DNA of 64,000 nucleotides from Candidatus Bathyarchaeota archaeon (GTDB lineage Archaea > Thermoproteota > Bathyarchaeia > Bathyarchaeales > SOJC01). The stretch covers positions 46,878 through 110,877 of the forward strand of contig JAGLZW010000013.1 of assembly GCA_023131225.1 (NCBI GenBank), written 5' to 3'. This document shows, piece by piece, positions 33,445 through 42,147 of the stretch (its first letter is position 1; each line of letters starts with the position of its first letter). Below the pieces are notes generated by a model. The model was not told the origin of the DNA, ran no database searches, and worked only from the letters and a program-made list of their open reading frames with translations. A program made the translations under genes and the position numbers.

Positions 33445-34314
33445 ATGAAAGTCGCAGTTTATTGGGGATGCAAAATCCCAACAGCACAATATGGTTATGA
33501 AATGTCAGTTAGGCAAGTTTTTCCATATTTCAACATCGAGCTCGTTGACTTGAAAGGGGCGTCTTGTTGCGGAGGACCCGTGAGAAGCATCAACATTTCT
33601 GCTGCCATGTATCTTTCTGCAAGAAACTTGGCTCTTGCAGGCCAAACTGGCCTAGATGACCTGCTCGTGCCCTGTAACGAATGCCACTTCATGCTGAGCG
33701 AAGCGAAGCACCGAATAGACGATGATGAAGAGATGCACAGGAAGATGGAGGAATTGCTTAAAGAAGAGGGACTTCAATACCCCTCTAAGGTTAAAATCTG
33801 GCACGTTGTTGACTTGCTCCACGACAAGGTTAAGATCGATGCAGTAAAAGCCAACGTCAAGAAGCCACTTAAAGGCTTGAAGTTCGCGGTGCATCCTGGG
33901 TGCCAAATTATTAGACCGAGCGAAATCGGACGAGTGGACAATGCGGAAAATCCGAGAAAACTGGATGCCTTGGTTAAAGCTCTTGGAGCTGAGACCGTAG
34001 ATTATTCAGAGAAGCTGGATTGTTGCGGGGCGGCTTTGCTGAATTCACATAAGGATGCGGCGTTGAGTCTTGCTGGCTCTAAACTGAAGGCAGTTCAAGC
34101 TTGTAGCGTGGATGGACTTGTGGATACCTGCCCTTATTGTCATATAATGTATGATGCCAAGCAGAAAGAAGCTGCGGACACAGTAGGTGGCAAGCTTTCC
34201 CTATCAGTGCTTTACTATACTCAGCTTTTGGGACTTGCCCTTGGAATTGAAAAAGAAAAACTCGGGCTGCATCTAAACCAAAGTTTCAACCCAGAGGATC
34301 CTAAATTCAAATAA
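33445..34314 (+). CDS. hdrB: Heterodisulfide reductase subunit B-like protein
   Basis: A 289-residue protein with two CCG domains, each with the CxnCCGxxC pattern that builds the non-cubane [4Fe-4S] centres in HdrB. The first is WGCKI...ASCCGGP...CNEC, and the second is HPGCQII...LDCCGAAL...CPYC. The catalytic surface for disulfide or other substrate lies here in homologues. The protein follows hdrC by 3 nt and is followed 78 nt later by an acyl-CoA dehydrogenase. In this context a bifurcating HdrABC linked to fatty-acyl oxidation is suggested, not shown. Confidence 0.92.
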   Translation: MKVAVYWGCKIPTAQYGYEMSVRQVFPYFNIELVDLKGASCCGGPVRSINISAAMYLSARNLALAGQTGLDDLLVPCNECHFMLSEAKHRIDDDEEMHRKMEELLKEEGLQYPSKVKIWHVVDLLHDKVKIDAVKANVKKPLKGLKFAVHPGCQIIRPSEIGRVDNAENPRKLDALVKALGAETVDYSEKLDCCGAALLNSHKDAALSLAGSKLKAVQACSVDGLVDTCPYCHIMYDAKQKEAADTVGGKLSLSVLYYTQLLGLALGIEKEKLGLHLNQSFNPEDPKFK

Positions 34315-34392
34315 CTCAAAATTTCAAGCGTGCACTCTGACAATCCTTATATGCTCAAGCATAAGCATATTTCTCTTCAAGAGGGAGCGCAA

Positions 34393-35610
34393 ATGGTAAA
34401 TTTCAGCTTTACAGAAGAGCAAGAACTTTTCCGCAACGCACTGCAGGAATGGTGCAGAAAATTTCTGCCCTTAGATAAAATTAGGGAAATGGACACCAAA
34501 GGGGAAATCCCCCAATCATTAGTAAGAGATATGGCAAACCTTGGCTTGCTAATCATGACTGCTCCAGAGGAGCATGGTGGAACCGGTGGTGATTGGGTTA
34601 CGGCGTGTATCGCAGCTGAAGAGTTGGGTTATGCTGATATCAGCATCGCAATTCCTGTCTTCTGGCTTGTAGAATCATCTTGGGGATACGTTGTTGACAA
34701 ATACTGCAGCGGACAAGTCAGAGAAGATGTCATACGAAAAGCCATCAAAGGAGACGCTTTCATCGGCATAGCCTCCACAGAAGCAAGCGGCGGATCAGAC
34801 GTTGCAGCCTTCCGGTCCACCGCTAAAAAGCAAGGAGACAAATGGGTTCTTAACGGTGAAAAAACCTATATTAGCGGAACTGAAGAGGCTAAGAAGTGGG
34901 GTGGAGGCTTTTTCGTCAACGCGAGAACTTCACCTGCACCACCAGGAGCAGCCCATCGAGGCATGACTGGGTTCTACTTACCCATGGATGCCCTTGGAGT
35001 TGAAATTAACAAACGCTTTGAAGACATGGGAAGAATGGCTATTTCAACAGGTGGTTTTGTGATGAAGAACGTGCAGTTGCCAGAACATCACCTTATTGGC
35101 GAGGTTGATAAAGGCTTTTACTTAACTATGGAAGGATTCGACTGCGCCCGCATTCTAATCGGTGCCGTGTGTTTGGGTGCTGCAAGACGAGCATTAGATT
35201 TGGGTATGGAGTATATTAAGGAACGGCGAGCCTTCGGGCGTCCTATTGGTAAGTTTGAAGGCATACAATTCGAGTTGGCAGATGACTGGGCAGAACTAGA
35301 AGCCTTACGGTCGCTTGTTTACAGAACTGCTTGGATGATGGACAAGCGATACAAAGAAAAACGATTCACACCGCTTGAGGTTGCACAGATGATTTCCGCG
35401 TGCAAACTAAAGGCTCCGCACTTCGCTTTTGATGTTTGCAAACATGTCATGCTATGGTTTGGCGCATACGGCTATACAAAAGAGTGTCCTGTGGAGATGG
35501 GGTTGAGAGGTATAATGTCCTACTGCGTCGGCGCTGAAGGAGCAACAAACATTCAACGAGTAGTCATAGCGAGGGAACTGCTGGGAAAGGAATACATGGC
35601 ACATAAGTAG
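34393..35610 (+). CDS. Acyl-CoA dehydrogenase
   Basis: A 405-residue FAD enzyme that introduces an alpha-beta double bond into an acyl-CoA, passing electrons to ETF. ATG 34393 has GGGAG at 34383-34387 5 nt upstream, and the conserved sequence begins FSFTEEQELFRNALQEW. Signature elements are ASTEASGGSDVAAFRSTA (CoA/FAD region), KWVLNGEKTYISG, and near the C-terminus YGYTKECPVEMGLRGIM, then NIQRVVIARELLG. The usual catalytic base region contains EMGLRG, where Glu is plausible. It ends 9 nt before the convergent etfA stop, so dehydrogenase and ETF genes face each other and probably work together. Confidence 0.92.
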   Translation: MVNFSFTEEQELFRNALQEWCRKFLPLDKIREMDTKGEIPQSLVRDMANLGLLIMTAPEEHGGTGGDWVTACIAAEELGYADISIAIPVFWLVESSWGYVVDKYCSGQVREDVIRKAIKGDAFIGIASTEASGGSDVAAFRSTAKKQGDKWVLNGEKTYISGTEEAKKWGGGFFVNARTSPAPPGAAHRGMTGFYLPMDALGVEINKRFEDMGRMAISTGGFVMKNVQLPEHHLIGEVDKGFYLTMEGFDCARILIGAVCLGAARRALDLGMEYIKERRAFGRPIGKFEGIQFELADDWAELEALRSLVYRTAWMMDKRYKEKRFTPLEVAQMISACKLKAPHFAFDVCKHVMLWFGAYGYTKECPVEMGLRGIMSYCVGAEGATNIQRVVIARELLGKEYMAHK

Positions 35611-35618
35611 AACAGCAA

Positions 35619-36587
35619 TTACATACCTAATGCTTTCTTCAATGCATCAACTATCGCTGGCACTATTTCGTACAGGTCTCCAACAACAACATAGTCAGCA
35701 ACCTCAAAGATAGCTGCTTCAGGATCCTTATTAATTGCCACAACCACCTGCGAGTCTCGCATCCCCGCCACGTGTTGAATCATGCCGCTGATGCCGCAGC
35801 CTATGTAAAGTGTCGGCTTGATTTTCTTTCCAGACAATCCCACCCATCCCGTGAACCATTTTCGGTCTTCAGCTAACGGTCTCGTGTTGCCAACTTGACC
35901 GCCGAGAAGTTGAGCGAGCTCTTTAAGTGGCTTAAAGTCTTCTTTCTTTTCAATTCCTCTTCCGCCGCAGACAGCTATGCGCGCCTCTTCAATTTTCACG
36001 TCAGCCACTTCTATCTCGTTGACTCCCACAACTTCCAACTTTGGCTCCTCAATGTCAACATCAACATTTGCTATCTCACCGCTCCTTTCTTTTGGCTCCA
36101 GCTTTTCGAACGTTTTAAGTGGTACTGTTGCTATTTGCGGTTTTTTACGATATGTAGCTGTGACGATGGCGTTGCCACTGTACACGATTCTCTTAGTCAC
36201 AAGCCGTCCCTCCTCGTTGATGAATAGTTGACTACAATCTGGAGTGCATCCAGTTTCAAGCCTTGCAGCAAGACGGGAAGCTAGCTCCTTTCCATCCTTT
36301 GTAGATCCGATGAGAAGAATCTCAGGCTTGTTATTGACAACGAGGTTTGTTAGAGCGCTCAAACATGTTTCTGTTTGGAAGCCTTTTAAGCGGGGGTGGT
36401 CAACTACGAAGACTCTGTCAGCACCATACTTAATAATCTCCTCTGCCTTGCTTCCCACTTCGCTTCCAAGCAACACAGCTACGAGTTCTGTCTTAAGGTT
36501 AGCTGCAAGGGGGTTTCCGCCGGCTAACAGTTCCAGCATCAGATCATAATTCTCAGAAAAAACCCAAACACCCTTATGTTCGCTCAT
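35619..36587 (-). CDS. etfA: Electron transfer flavoprotein alpha subunit
   Basis: A 322-residue protein. The C-terminal FAD domain carries LYIGCGISGMIQHVAGM followed by VAINKDPEAAIFEVADY, the classic ETF-alpha signature (GxSGAxQHxxGM, NxDxxAPIF). It should hold the electron-accepting FAD and pair with EtfB. It converges with the acyl-CoA dehydrogenase gene (9-nt gap) and lies 6 nt after the etfB stop in the same operon (etfB-etfA). The presence of HdrABC next door suggests the electrons end in bifurcating HdrA rather than in a quinone oxidoreductase. Confidence 0.93.
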   Translation of the reverse strand: MSEHKGVWVFSENYDLMLELLAGGNPLAANLKTELVAVLLGSEVGSKAEEIIKYGADRVFVVDHPRLKGFQTETCLSALTNLVVNNKPEILLIGSTKDGKELASRLAARLETGCTPDCSQLFINEEGRLVTKRIVYSGNAIVTATYRKKPQIATVPLKTFEKLEPKERSGEIANVDVDIEEPKLEVVGVNEIEVADVKIEEARIAVCGGRGIEKKEDFKPLKELAQLLGGQVGNTRPLAEDRKWFTGWVGLSGKKIKPTLYIGCGISGMIQHVAGMRDSQVVVAINKDPEAAIFEVADYVVVGDLYEIVPAIVDALKKALGM

Positions 36588-36593
36588 TGCTTT

Positions 36594-37412
36594 CTATCTC
36601 CCTACTACACCTTCCTGAATGAGCGCTTTCACCAGTTTCTCTGCAATCTCAGCAGGATTTTCTCCTTCAATCATGACCCCTTTCCGTTCTACCTTAGGCG
36701 CCAAAACATCCATGATCTTGACGCCAGATCCAGTTTCTCCAACTTTTCCAGGTTGAACATTGATGTCTGCAAGCTTCCAAGTTATGATTTCCTTTTTAGA
36801 AGCTTTCATTATCGCCATAAGTGAAGGAATCCGCGACTCGTTAATCTCTTTGGTTACCGTCACTATTGCAGGCGTCTTAGCTTTTACTGTCTCATAGCGA
36901 TCTTCAAGAGCACGCTCCACAGTTACAACGTTGCCTTCTAAAGCGATTTTACGAGCGTACGTGATCACAGGGATTTTCAGTAGCTCAGCGAGACGCGGGC
37001 CAACTTGAGCTGAAAAACCGTCGATAGACGCTTCACCGCAAAGAACAAGGTCAAACTGACCGATTTTCTTTATCGCTTCTGCTAACACAATTGAAGTTGC
37101 CAATGTGTCAGAATCTCGCAAAGCCTCATCGTTGACGAAATATCCTTTGTCAGCTCCCATCGCCAAAGCTTCACGAACTGAGGTCTTGGCGTCTTCCACG
37201 CTCACGGTAACTGTTATGACTTCGCCGCCAAGCTTTTCCTTAAGGTGAACAGCTTCCTCTAACGCATTCTTGTCAAAATCACTAATTTTCCGTGACACAC
37301 CAGCTGTGACTAATCGATGTGTGGAAGTATCTGCCTTCAGTTGGCCAACGTCTATTGCTTGTTTAAGACAAACTATGATTTTCAGCCCTTTCTTGGCACT
37401 TTCTGAACTCAA
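36594..37412 (-). CDS. etfB: Electron transfer flavoprotein beta subunit
   Basis: A 272-residue protein. IIVCLKQAIDVGQLKAD is the N-terminal ETF-beta start, and SDFDKNALEEAVHLKEKLGG and CGEASIDGFSAQVGPRLAELL are the conserved nucleotide/FAD-contact motifs. TTG 37412 is set as the start since GGAGG at 37423-37427 lies 10 nt upstream, with the TATA-like box ATTTAAAT at 37454-37461 a further 27 nt upstream. It would bind AMP or a second FAD in a bifurcating ETF; which type cannot be decided from the motifs. Translated first in the etfB-etfA operon. Confidence 0.92.
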   Translation of the reverse strand: MSSESAKKGLKIIVCLKQAIDVGQLKADTSTHRLVTAGVSRKISDFDKNALEEAVHLKEKLGGEVITVTVSVEDAKTSVREALAMGADKGYFVNDEALRDSDTLATSIVLAEAIKKIGQFDLVLCGEASIDGFSAQVGPRLAELLKIPVITYARKIALEGNVVTVERALEDRYETVKAKTPAIVTVTKEINESRIPSLMAIMKASKKEIITWKLADINVQPGKVGETGSGVKIMDVLAPKVERKGVMIEGENPAEIAEKLVKALIQEGVVGR

Positions 37413-37453
37413 TCTAATCCGTCCTCCGAAGAATCAGTAAAATATACTTCGAG

Positions 37454-37461
37454 ATTTAAAT
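37454..37461 (-). promoter_or_regulatory. TATA-like box of the etfB-etfA operon
   Basis: On the minus strand ATTTAAAT lies 42 nt before the etfB start, with GGAGG between. A start site about 25 nt downstream would give a short leader. Confidence 0.55.
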
Positions 37462-37561
37462 GTGCTTCGCCAACCCAGATAATCTTCACCGCGAGTTTGT
37501 ATTCTGACAGTCCGGTGTGCGTCACTTTTTGACGGGGATTCCTGCTATAGGCTCCAAATGG

Positions 37562-37576
37562 GCGTCTAATAGACGC
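37562..37576. promoter_or_regulatory. Perfect short palindrome between the MFS and etfB genes
   Basis: GCGTCT-AAT-AGACGC is a perfect 6-bp inverted repeat with a 3-nt loop. It is 36 nt downstream of the MFS stop (minus strand) and about 100 nt upstream of the etfB TATA box. It could be a terminator hairpin for the MFS gene or an operator of etfB; no T run follows. Confidence 0.4.
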
Positions 37577-37611
37577 TAAATGCAAGCTGTTTCTTAGGGT
37601 CTAAGGAGAAG

Positions 37612-38811
37612 CTAGGTTTTGCCTGTTTTAGTTGTAAAGAATATTCCTGTAGTGGTGAGGATTACTATGCCGAGGGATCCGAATAGGCCGATATATTTCA
37701 GGGTTGATGCGAGTATTATTCCTGACACAATTGGTCCGATGGTTTGGCCGATATCCATTATCGTGGCTAGGAATCCCATGGCTGCGCCGTAGCTTTCTTT
37801 TTGAGTTAATTCAGATACTAGTGCTGGTGTTGACGAGGTTACTAAAGAGAATCCTAGCCCATACATTATGGAGAGCGCTAAGAGCAAGAGAAAGTGAACT
37901 GTGAGAGGGATGACAATTAATGGAAAGCTAGCGATCAACGATCCTGCAATAATTGGCGTTCTTCTTCCAGTTTTGTCTGATAGTTTGCCCATGAAAGGTT
38001 TTGTGAGCGAAATTGTGATAAGCTGTGCTCCTAAAATTATGCCTATCAGGAAAATGTTCATCGTTGCAATATCTTGAAGATACCCAACCAAAAAGAATTC
38101 AAATGCTCCGAAAGTATAGTATTGAGAAGCTTCTAAGAGACCTACCACTAGAATTCCCTTGTTTTTTGCGATTTTGCTCCAATCTTGAAAAACTCTAATT
38201 TTCTTCCCTTGTCTTACCTTTGAATGTTTGATCGAGCTTGTTGAAGCGATTTCTTTAAGAAACATTAAGGCTGTAAATAGAGAAATAACACCCGCTGCTC
38301 CAACAATGATATATAACTCGTGATAGTTGTTGGCCGTGATGAATAGAATTGAACCTCCAAGGAGAGGGGCAATGCTTCTTCCTAGAATGGTTGCGGAAGA
38401 AAATGTTGAGATTTTCTCGCCTTTTTTTGCTGGGAATAATTCTGCAATTGTTGCGTTTGAAACTGGAACAAAGATGGCTGTTGCAAAACCATGGTAAAAA
38501 CGCACTAAGACAAGTTGCCACCAAGAAAACACGAAGAGATATAGAAAAGGGGCAGAAGCAAAGACAATACCAGACGCTAACAAAAGTTTTCTTCGCCCAA
38601 GCACGTCAGAAAGCCAACCAGCAGGAAAGCTTACAAGGATTCCAGGAACCGTGGAAGCCGCAGCAACAATGCCCAATAATGCTTCTGGCGTGCCTAGACT
38701 TGTTGCAAATGGTTTCAGAACAGGATTCTTTGACATTGTAGAACTCAGAATCGCAAATAACCCTATAAGGCACAGTATCCAAAAAAACCTGTTTCGCAAA
38801 TTGTGGGACAT
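37612..38811 (-). CDS. Major facilitator superfamily transporter
   Basis: A 399-residue protein with about 12 hydrophobic helices. The loop between helices 2 and 3 reads GWLSDVLGRRKLL (the MFS GxLaDrxGrrxxl motif), and a second copy is GKLSDKTGRRTPI in the C-terminal half. The 12-helix pattern fits drug or sugar efflux MFS proteins. The protein starts MSHNLRNRFFW and has a moderate basic N-terminus. The substrate is unknown. It is unrelated to the MFS gene at 43126 beyond the family. The 250 nt between this gene and ppa on its right are discussed in a separate entry. Confidence 0.88.
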   Translation of the reverse strand: MSHNLRNRFFWILCLIGLFAILSSTMSKNPVLKPFATSLGTPEALLGIVAAASTVPGILVSFPAGWLSDVLGRRKLLLASGIVFASAPFLYLFVFSWWQLVLVRFYHGFATAIFVPVSNATIAELFPAKKGEKISTFSSATILGRSIAPLLGGSILFITANNYHELYIIVGAAGVISLFTALMFLKEIASTSSIKHSKVRQGKKIRVFQDWSKIAKNKGILVVGLLEASQYYTFGAFEFFLVGYLQDIATMNIFLIGIILGAQLITISLTKPFMGKLSDKTGRRTPIIAGSLIASFPLIVIPLTVHFLLLLALSIMYGLGFSLVTSSTPALVSELTQKESYGAAMGFLATIMDIGQTIGPIVSGIILASTLKYIGLFGSLGIVILTTTGIFFTTKTGKT

Positions 38812-39060
38812 TGCGTTTTGTAAATCTGGAATGCTTATTCTTTAAGCTTTTTCTGGGAAAGTCAAGTAGCCATCTTTTCTCTATTGTAAGAAAAGGTCGT
38901 CTTCATATCTCTCTTCGATTGAGCAAACACACTTTATATGACTCGCGCAACATGCGGAACAATTAATTTCTTGATTTGATGCAGGACCGCCCGCATTTCA
39001 AATTCTCCACTTCTAAGTGCGCGGCCAAATAGGTTAAGAAAATAAGCGCCTTCTTCGAGC
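38812..39060 (-). other. Intergenic stretch with a coding-like frame overlapping the ppa 3' end
   Basis: On the minus strand a frame runs from about 39113 (TTG) to a TAA at 38936-38934; its last 44 codons look coding (ELEEGAYFLNLFGRAL, then FEMRAVLHQIKKLIVPHVARV), and they begin immediately after the ppa end. The only ATG at the junction (39064, forming ATGA with the ppa stop) opens a different frame of 33 codons. This may be a small gene with a non-standard start or a frameshift, or chance. No other feature is seen in this gap. Confidence 0.25.
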
Positions 39061-39600
39061 TCATTTTTGCTTTGAGAACCTCTTTGTAAAAAGTTTGATT
39101 GCGTAGTTGACAATCTTCTTCGCTTCTTCAGCATTTCGCCATTCTCTAAATCTTACCCATTTTTTCGGCTCTAATGTCTTATAAACTTCAAAGAATTCTC
39201 GGATATCTCGTAGTTTATGGGGGTGAACATCTGTTAGGTCATTATAGCCATCAAACCTTGGGTCGCCTGTGGGAACGGCTAAGATTTTTGGGTCTTCTCC
39301 TTCTTCGTCTTCCATGATTAAGACGCCGATTAATCGAGTTCTGACGACGCAACCGACTTCAAGGGGCTCGTAACTTAGAACCATAATATCCAATGGATCG
39401 TTATCGTCGAACCAGGTTTGAGGAATAAAACCATATTCTACAGGAAAGACAACTGAGGAGTGCAACACTCTATCCAGCACAAAGGCTTCCCATTCAAAAT
39501 CGTATATATACTTGTCTCGAGACCCGCTTATTACCTCCACAACCACATTAACCAAGTTAGGAGGCCTGTCACCAGATGAAACATCACGCCATAAGTTCAT
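39061..39600 (-). CDS. ppa: Inorganic pyrophosphatase (family I)
   Basis: A 179-residue soluble enzyme that hydrolyses PPi to two phosphates and drives biosynthetic reactions. Family I signatures are present: VVVEVISGSRDKYIYDFE (substrate Lys and Tyr), YGFIPQTWFDDNDPLDIMVL (the DxDPxD metal site, residues about 64-73) and VPTGDPRFDGYNDLTDV (a further metal and substrate site). The length is typical of archaeal enzymes. The start is ATG 39600; no ribosome-binding site is obvious. A small coding-like frame follows its 3' end. Confidence 0.94.
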   Translation of the reverse strand: MNLWRDVSSGDRPPNLVNVVVEVISGSRDKYIYDFEWEAFVLDRVLHSSVVFPVEYGFIPQTWFDDNDPLDIMVLSYEPLEVGCVVRTRLIGVLIMEDEEGEDPKILAVPTGDPRFDGYNDLTDVHPHKLRDIREFFEVYKTLEPKKWVRFREWRNAEEAKKIVNYAIKLFTKRFSKQK

Positions 39601-39685
39601 AAGACCTCAAAAGCACGCATCCAAATATATCAGTTTTCACGAAATCTTGAGGAAGACCTGATCAGAGAATATGCGTGCGCAGTAT

Positions 39686-40048
39686 TTACTTTGTACCATA
39701 TTGAGCTAGTTTTGACGAGCTTTCTTCTCTTCTGAAAAGCTTTACACCTATCTTGGATATTAGTAAATCACCTACGACAAATAGCCCTATTAGTGTTGCA
39801 ACCACGACAGGTGCAAGTATCATTGTGTCCATAACTTGGGCAAATACCAGTACAAGAATGAGAATTACGAGAATCGCACTAATTTGTTTAGCCTCTCTGA
39901 AATCTTTGACTCTGGCTGAAATAATAACCGTTAAGCCAATGCCTGCAAGTGCTATCGCTGGAGAGGGCCTGAAAATCAACATAATCCAAACCACGTTTGG
40001 AAGCAACAATATGCCATTAAAAAGAGAAAAAGATTGTGAGCATCTCAT
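39686..40048 (-). CDS. Small membrane protein coupled to the HtpX-like protease
   Basis: A 120-residue protein with about three hydrophobic helices (ILLLPNVVWIMLIF, IALAGIGLTVIIS, and the long AILVILILVLVFAQVMDTMI to LIGLFVVGDLLI) and a charged C-terminus. The gene begins 2 nt after the stop of htpX in the same orientation, so it is almost certainly co-transcribed and may be a partner or substrate of the protease. I recognise no family. ATG 40048 is the start. Confidence 0.65.
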   Translation of the reverse strand: MRCSQSFSLFNGILLLPNVVWIMLIFRPSPAIALAGIGLTVIISARVKDFREAKQISAILVILILVLVFAQVMDTMILAPVVVATLIGLFVVGDLLISKIGVKLFRREESSSKLAQYGTK

Positions 40049-40050
40049 GT

Positions 40051-41088
40051 TTAGATGTTGGTGTAAATGCGACTGCTGGAATAGCGTCCGGTTGTCATCT
40101 CATCTTCGATTTCTCGCAGCATAAGAATTCTCTTAAAGGTTGGAGGATGAGTTGAAAACCACTTGTTGATGGTTGTCCACGTTGATTTGGTTTCTTTCTC
40201 CATGGCAAGCTGCAGTTCCCTCTCATCTAAGACGCCATCACGGTCAAGGTCGTACGCATCTTTTCGCTTAATTATACCTTGACATTCCTGCTTTGCCATA
40301 GCCGGATCGCCTATGTAAAATGTTCTTGCACTAGTTGTCGGCTTTGGCGATAGCGAGAGTCCATAGGTGATTTTAGCCAGAGCACTTTGCAGCTGCCTTG
40401 GCTGACCAGTTATGTAGGCGGAGTAGGCGTCAGCATAGTGTTCGCGCTTTCTGCTTAGACCCATCACACATAGAAGCGTCACGATATAGACTATGTATGA
40501 TATTAAGGCGACGATGAAAAGCGCCGCTTTAAGACCGCCTTCCTTCTTATCGCGAGAACCGCTGCTGCTCCATCTTCCAGCCTCAAATGTTCCCCAAGCA
40601 ATCCAGAAAGCAAGGAGCGGTAATGCTGAAAGCATAGTCATAACTAGATAGTCTTTGTGTTTGATGTGGCCAAGTTCATGACCGATAACTGCTTTTATTT
40701 CATCTTTATTCAGTTTTTCAAGCAACCCCTCATGCACTGCAAGAGTGGCGTCGCCGGCTGTTCTTCCAAAAATGAAGGCGTTTGGTGTTTTATCTGGGAC
40801 TATTGCTAGTTTGGGCATGGGAATGCCGCTTTTTTGGGTTAGTTCCTTCACTGTTGATTCTAGCCATGGGTTTTCGCCTGATTTCAAGTAGCGCAGATGT
40901 GTGGAGCCTCTTACGATCGCCGGTCCAATGAGATACTGTAGCAGAAGGAAGAATATGGTAGCGATAAAAGCCCATATTGGATGAAGCCCCAGTATGTACA
41001 TAATTACTCCTAGGAAAACGGTGAAGATTACGCTGACGAGAAGGATGGATATAGTCATGGAAAGTTTCAATTGTGCTAGCCTTGCCAA
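40051..41088 (-). CDS. htpX: HtpX-like M48 membrane zinc protease with an inserted EF-hand loop
   Basis: A 345-residue membrane metalloprotease. Two N-terminal helices (residues about 12-60) anchor it. VIGHELGHIKH at 134-144 gives the zinc ligands H137 and H141 and catalytic E138; the third ligand is E216 in KREHYADAYS. Another two hydrophobic helices lie between about 150-165 and 185-210. In homologues it degrades misfolded membrane proteins. Residues 280-291 (DLDRDGVLDERE) fit the canonical EF-hand consensus exactly, with Asp at 1, 3, 5 and 9, Gly at 6 and Glu at 12, which is not part of the usual HtpX fold. It is co-transcribed with the small membrane gene downstream. Confidence 0.9.
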   Translation of the reverse strand: MARLAQLKLSMTISILLVSVIFTVFLGVIMYILGLHPIWAFIATIFFLLLQYLIGPAIVRGSTHLRYLKSGENPWLESTVKELTQKSGIPMPKLAIVPDKTPNAFIFGRTAGDATLAVHEGLLEKLNKDEIKAVIGHELGHIKHKDYLVMTMLSALPLLAFWIAWGTFEAGRWSSSGSRDKKEGGLKAALFIVALISYIVYIVTLLCVMGLSRKREHYADAYSAYITGQPRQLQSALAKITYGLSLSPKPTTSARTFYIGDPAMAKQECQGIIKRKDAYDLDRDGVLDERELQLAMEKETKSTWTTINKWFSTHPPTFKRILMLREIEDEMTTGRYSSSRIYTNI

Positions 41089-41170
41089 GATTTTAACCTC
41101 ATTTTAAAGTTAGAAGTGCTTTTAAGAAATAAACATTTTCTAACAATCCAGGAATGGCAACCTGCTAAAT

Positions 41171-41686
41171 TCACGCTTTTCTCTTGAGGAGACGTAGTTT
41201 GTGTCCAAGAATTTCAACCTCACCTTGTCTTTCGAGAAAGTCGGTGTGAACAAAGTCTTTGCGTAGTTCCAACATGTTTAGTGTGTCATAGCCATTGTGG
41301 GCTAGGAAGTTGAGCGAAACTGAGTGTTTGGGCTCCACAGTCAAGTATATTGATGTCTCCCCCTTCTTTCGGACAAGGTCTTCGCATCTCGCTAACAGTT
41401 TACTGCCTACTTTTTCTCTTCTAAAGGGTCTTGCAACAAAGACCTCTCGCATAAAATATGCCCCATCCCAAAACTGGACCCTCGCAAACCCAACGAGCTT
41501 TCCAGAATTTTCAGCCACAAATATCCGTGAATTCTTGTCTAAGCTTTCTTTTGCGGTTTCTACCGCCCCTTTTTCGTCAAGCTTTAGTTGTTCCCAACCT
41601 TGCCATTCCCTCATCTCGTTGAAAAAATCTTTATAGAGGCGGGCTAAATTGCTGAAGTCGCTGCTTTTGTATTTTCTGATATTCAT
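41171..41686 (-). CDS. GNAT-family N-acetyltransferase
   Basis: A 171-residue acetyltransferase. After IRKYKSSDFSNLARLYKDFF, it has FVAENSGKLVGFARVQF (beta-hairpin), then MREVFVARPFRREKVGSKLLARCEDLVRKKG, where the acetyl-CoA pyrophosphate loop (R/Q-x-x-G-x-G/A) reads RREKVGSKL, and VSLNFLAHNGYDTLN as the last motif. The acceptor is unknown; RimI-like protein N-termini or small amines are typical. The start is ATG 41686. It is divergent from a small membrane gene at 41765. Confidence 0.85.
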   Translation of the reverse strand: MNIRKYKSSDFSNLARLYKDFFNEMREWQGWEQLKLDEKGAVETAKESLDKNSRIFVAENSGKLVGFARVQFWDGAYFMREVFVARPFRREKVGSKLLARCEDLVRKKGETSIYLTVEPKHSVSLNFLAHNGYDTLNMLELRKDFVHTDFLERQGEVEILGHKLRLLKRKA

Positions 41687-41764
41687 AGCAAATTCTCCCT
41701 TTTGTGTAAATAATATATATCTTGGACGTATAGAGTTTTTAGTGGCACTTTGGAGGGAAATTGT

Positions 41765-42106
41765 TTGGCAAGGTTTCAGTTAGGACTTCTGTCCTTTGGC
41801 GTTTTTCTAGTAATTGTTGCAGTTTGGATAGCTGCTTTTCTTTTGGAATTAATTTTAGTAGAAAACATTGTTCCTTTAATCCTACTATCCAGCGGCGTTT
41901 GGACCGTAGTTACTGCTGGTCTTAAAGCAGTCAAACCTGAAGAAGGTGCTTTCAGCACTTTCGGCTGGGGCATGCTTTTCATAGTTCTCGGTGGCTCGTT
42001 GTACATGATAAAAGTGGGAATGAATCCGACGTATACCGTCGTGTTTGTGTTAGCGTTAATCGGAGTGTTGGCAGTCGCCACTGCGCTACGGTCAAGCAGA
42101 AAATAG
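41765..42106 (+). CDS. Small membrane protein with four predicted helices
   Basis: A 113-residue protein with hydrophobic segments GLLSFGVFLVIVAVWIAAFLL, ENIVPLILLSSGVWTVVTAGL, STFGWGMLFIVLGGSLYMI and YTVVFVLALIGVLAVATAL. TTG 41765 is preferred to TTG 41750 because GGAGGG (41752-41757) lies 7 nt before it. It precedes a zinc-ribbon gene on the same strand by 41 nt. No family is recognised; such small four-helix proteins often accompany transport or assembly genes. Confidence 0.6.
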   Translation: MARFQLGLLSFGVFLVIVAVWIAAFLLELILVENIVPLILLSSGVWTVVTAGLKAVKPEEGAFSTFGWGMLFIVLGGSLYMIKVGMNPTYTVVFVLALIGVLAVATALRSSRK

Positions 42107-42147
42107 AATATATCCAAGCCCTGTTCATATCAAACTGGAGGCTTTCG

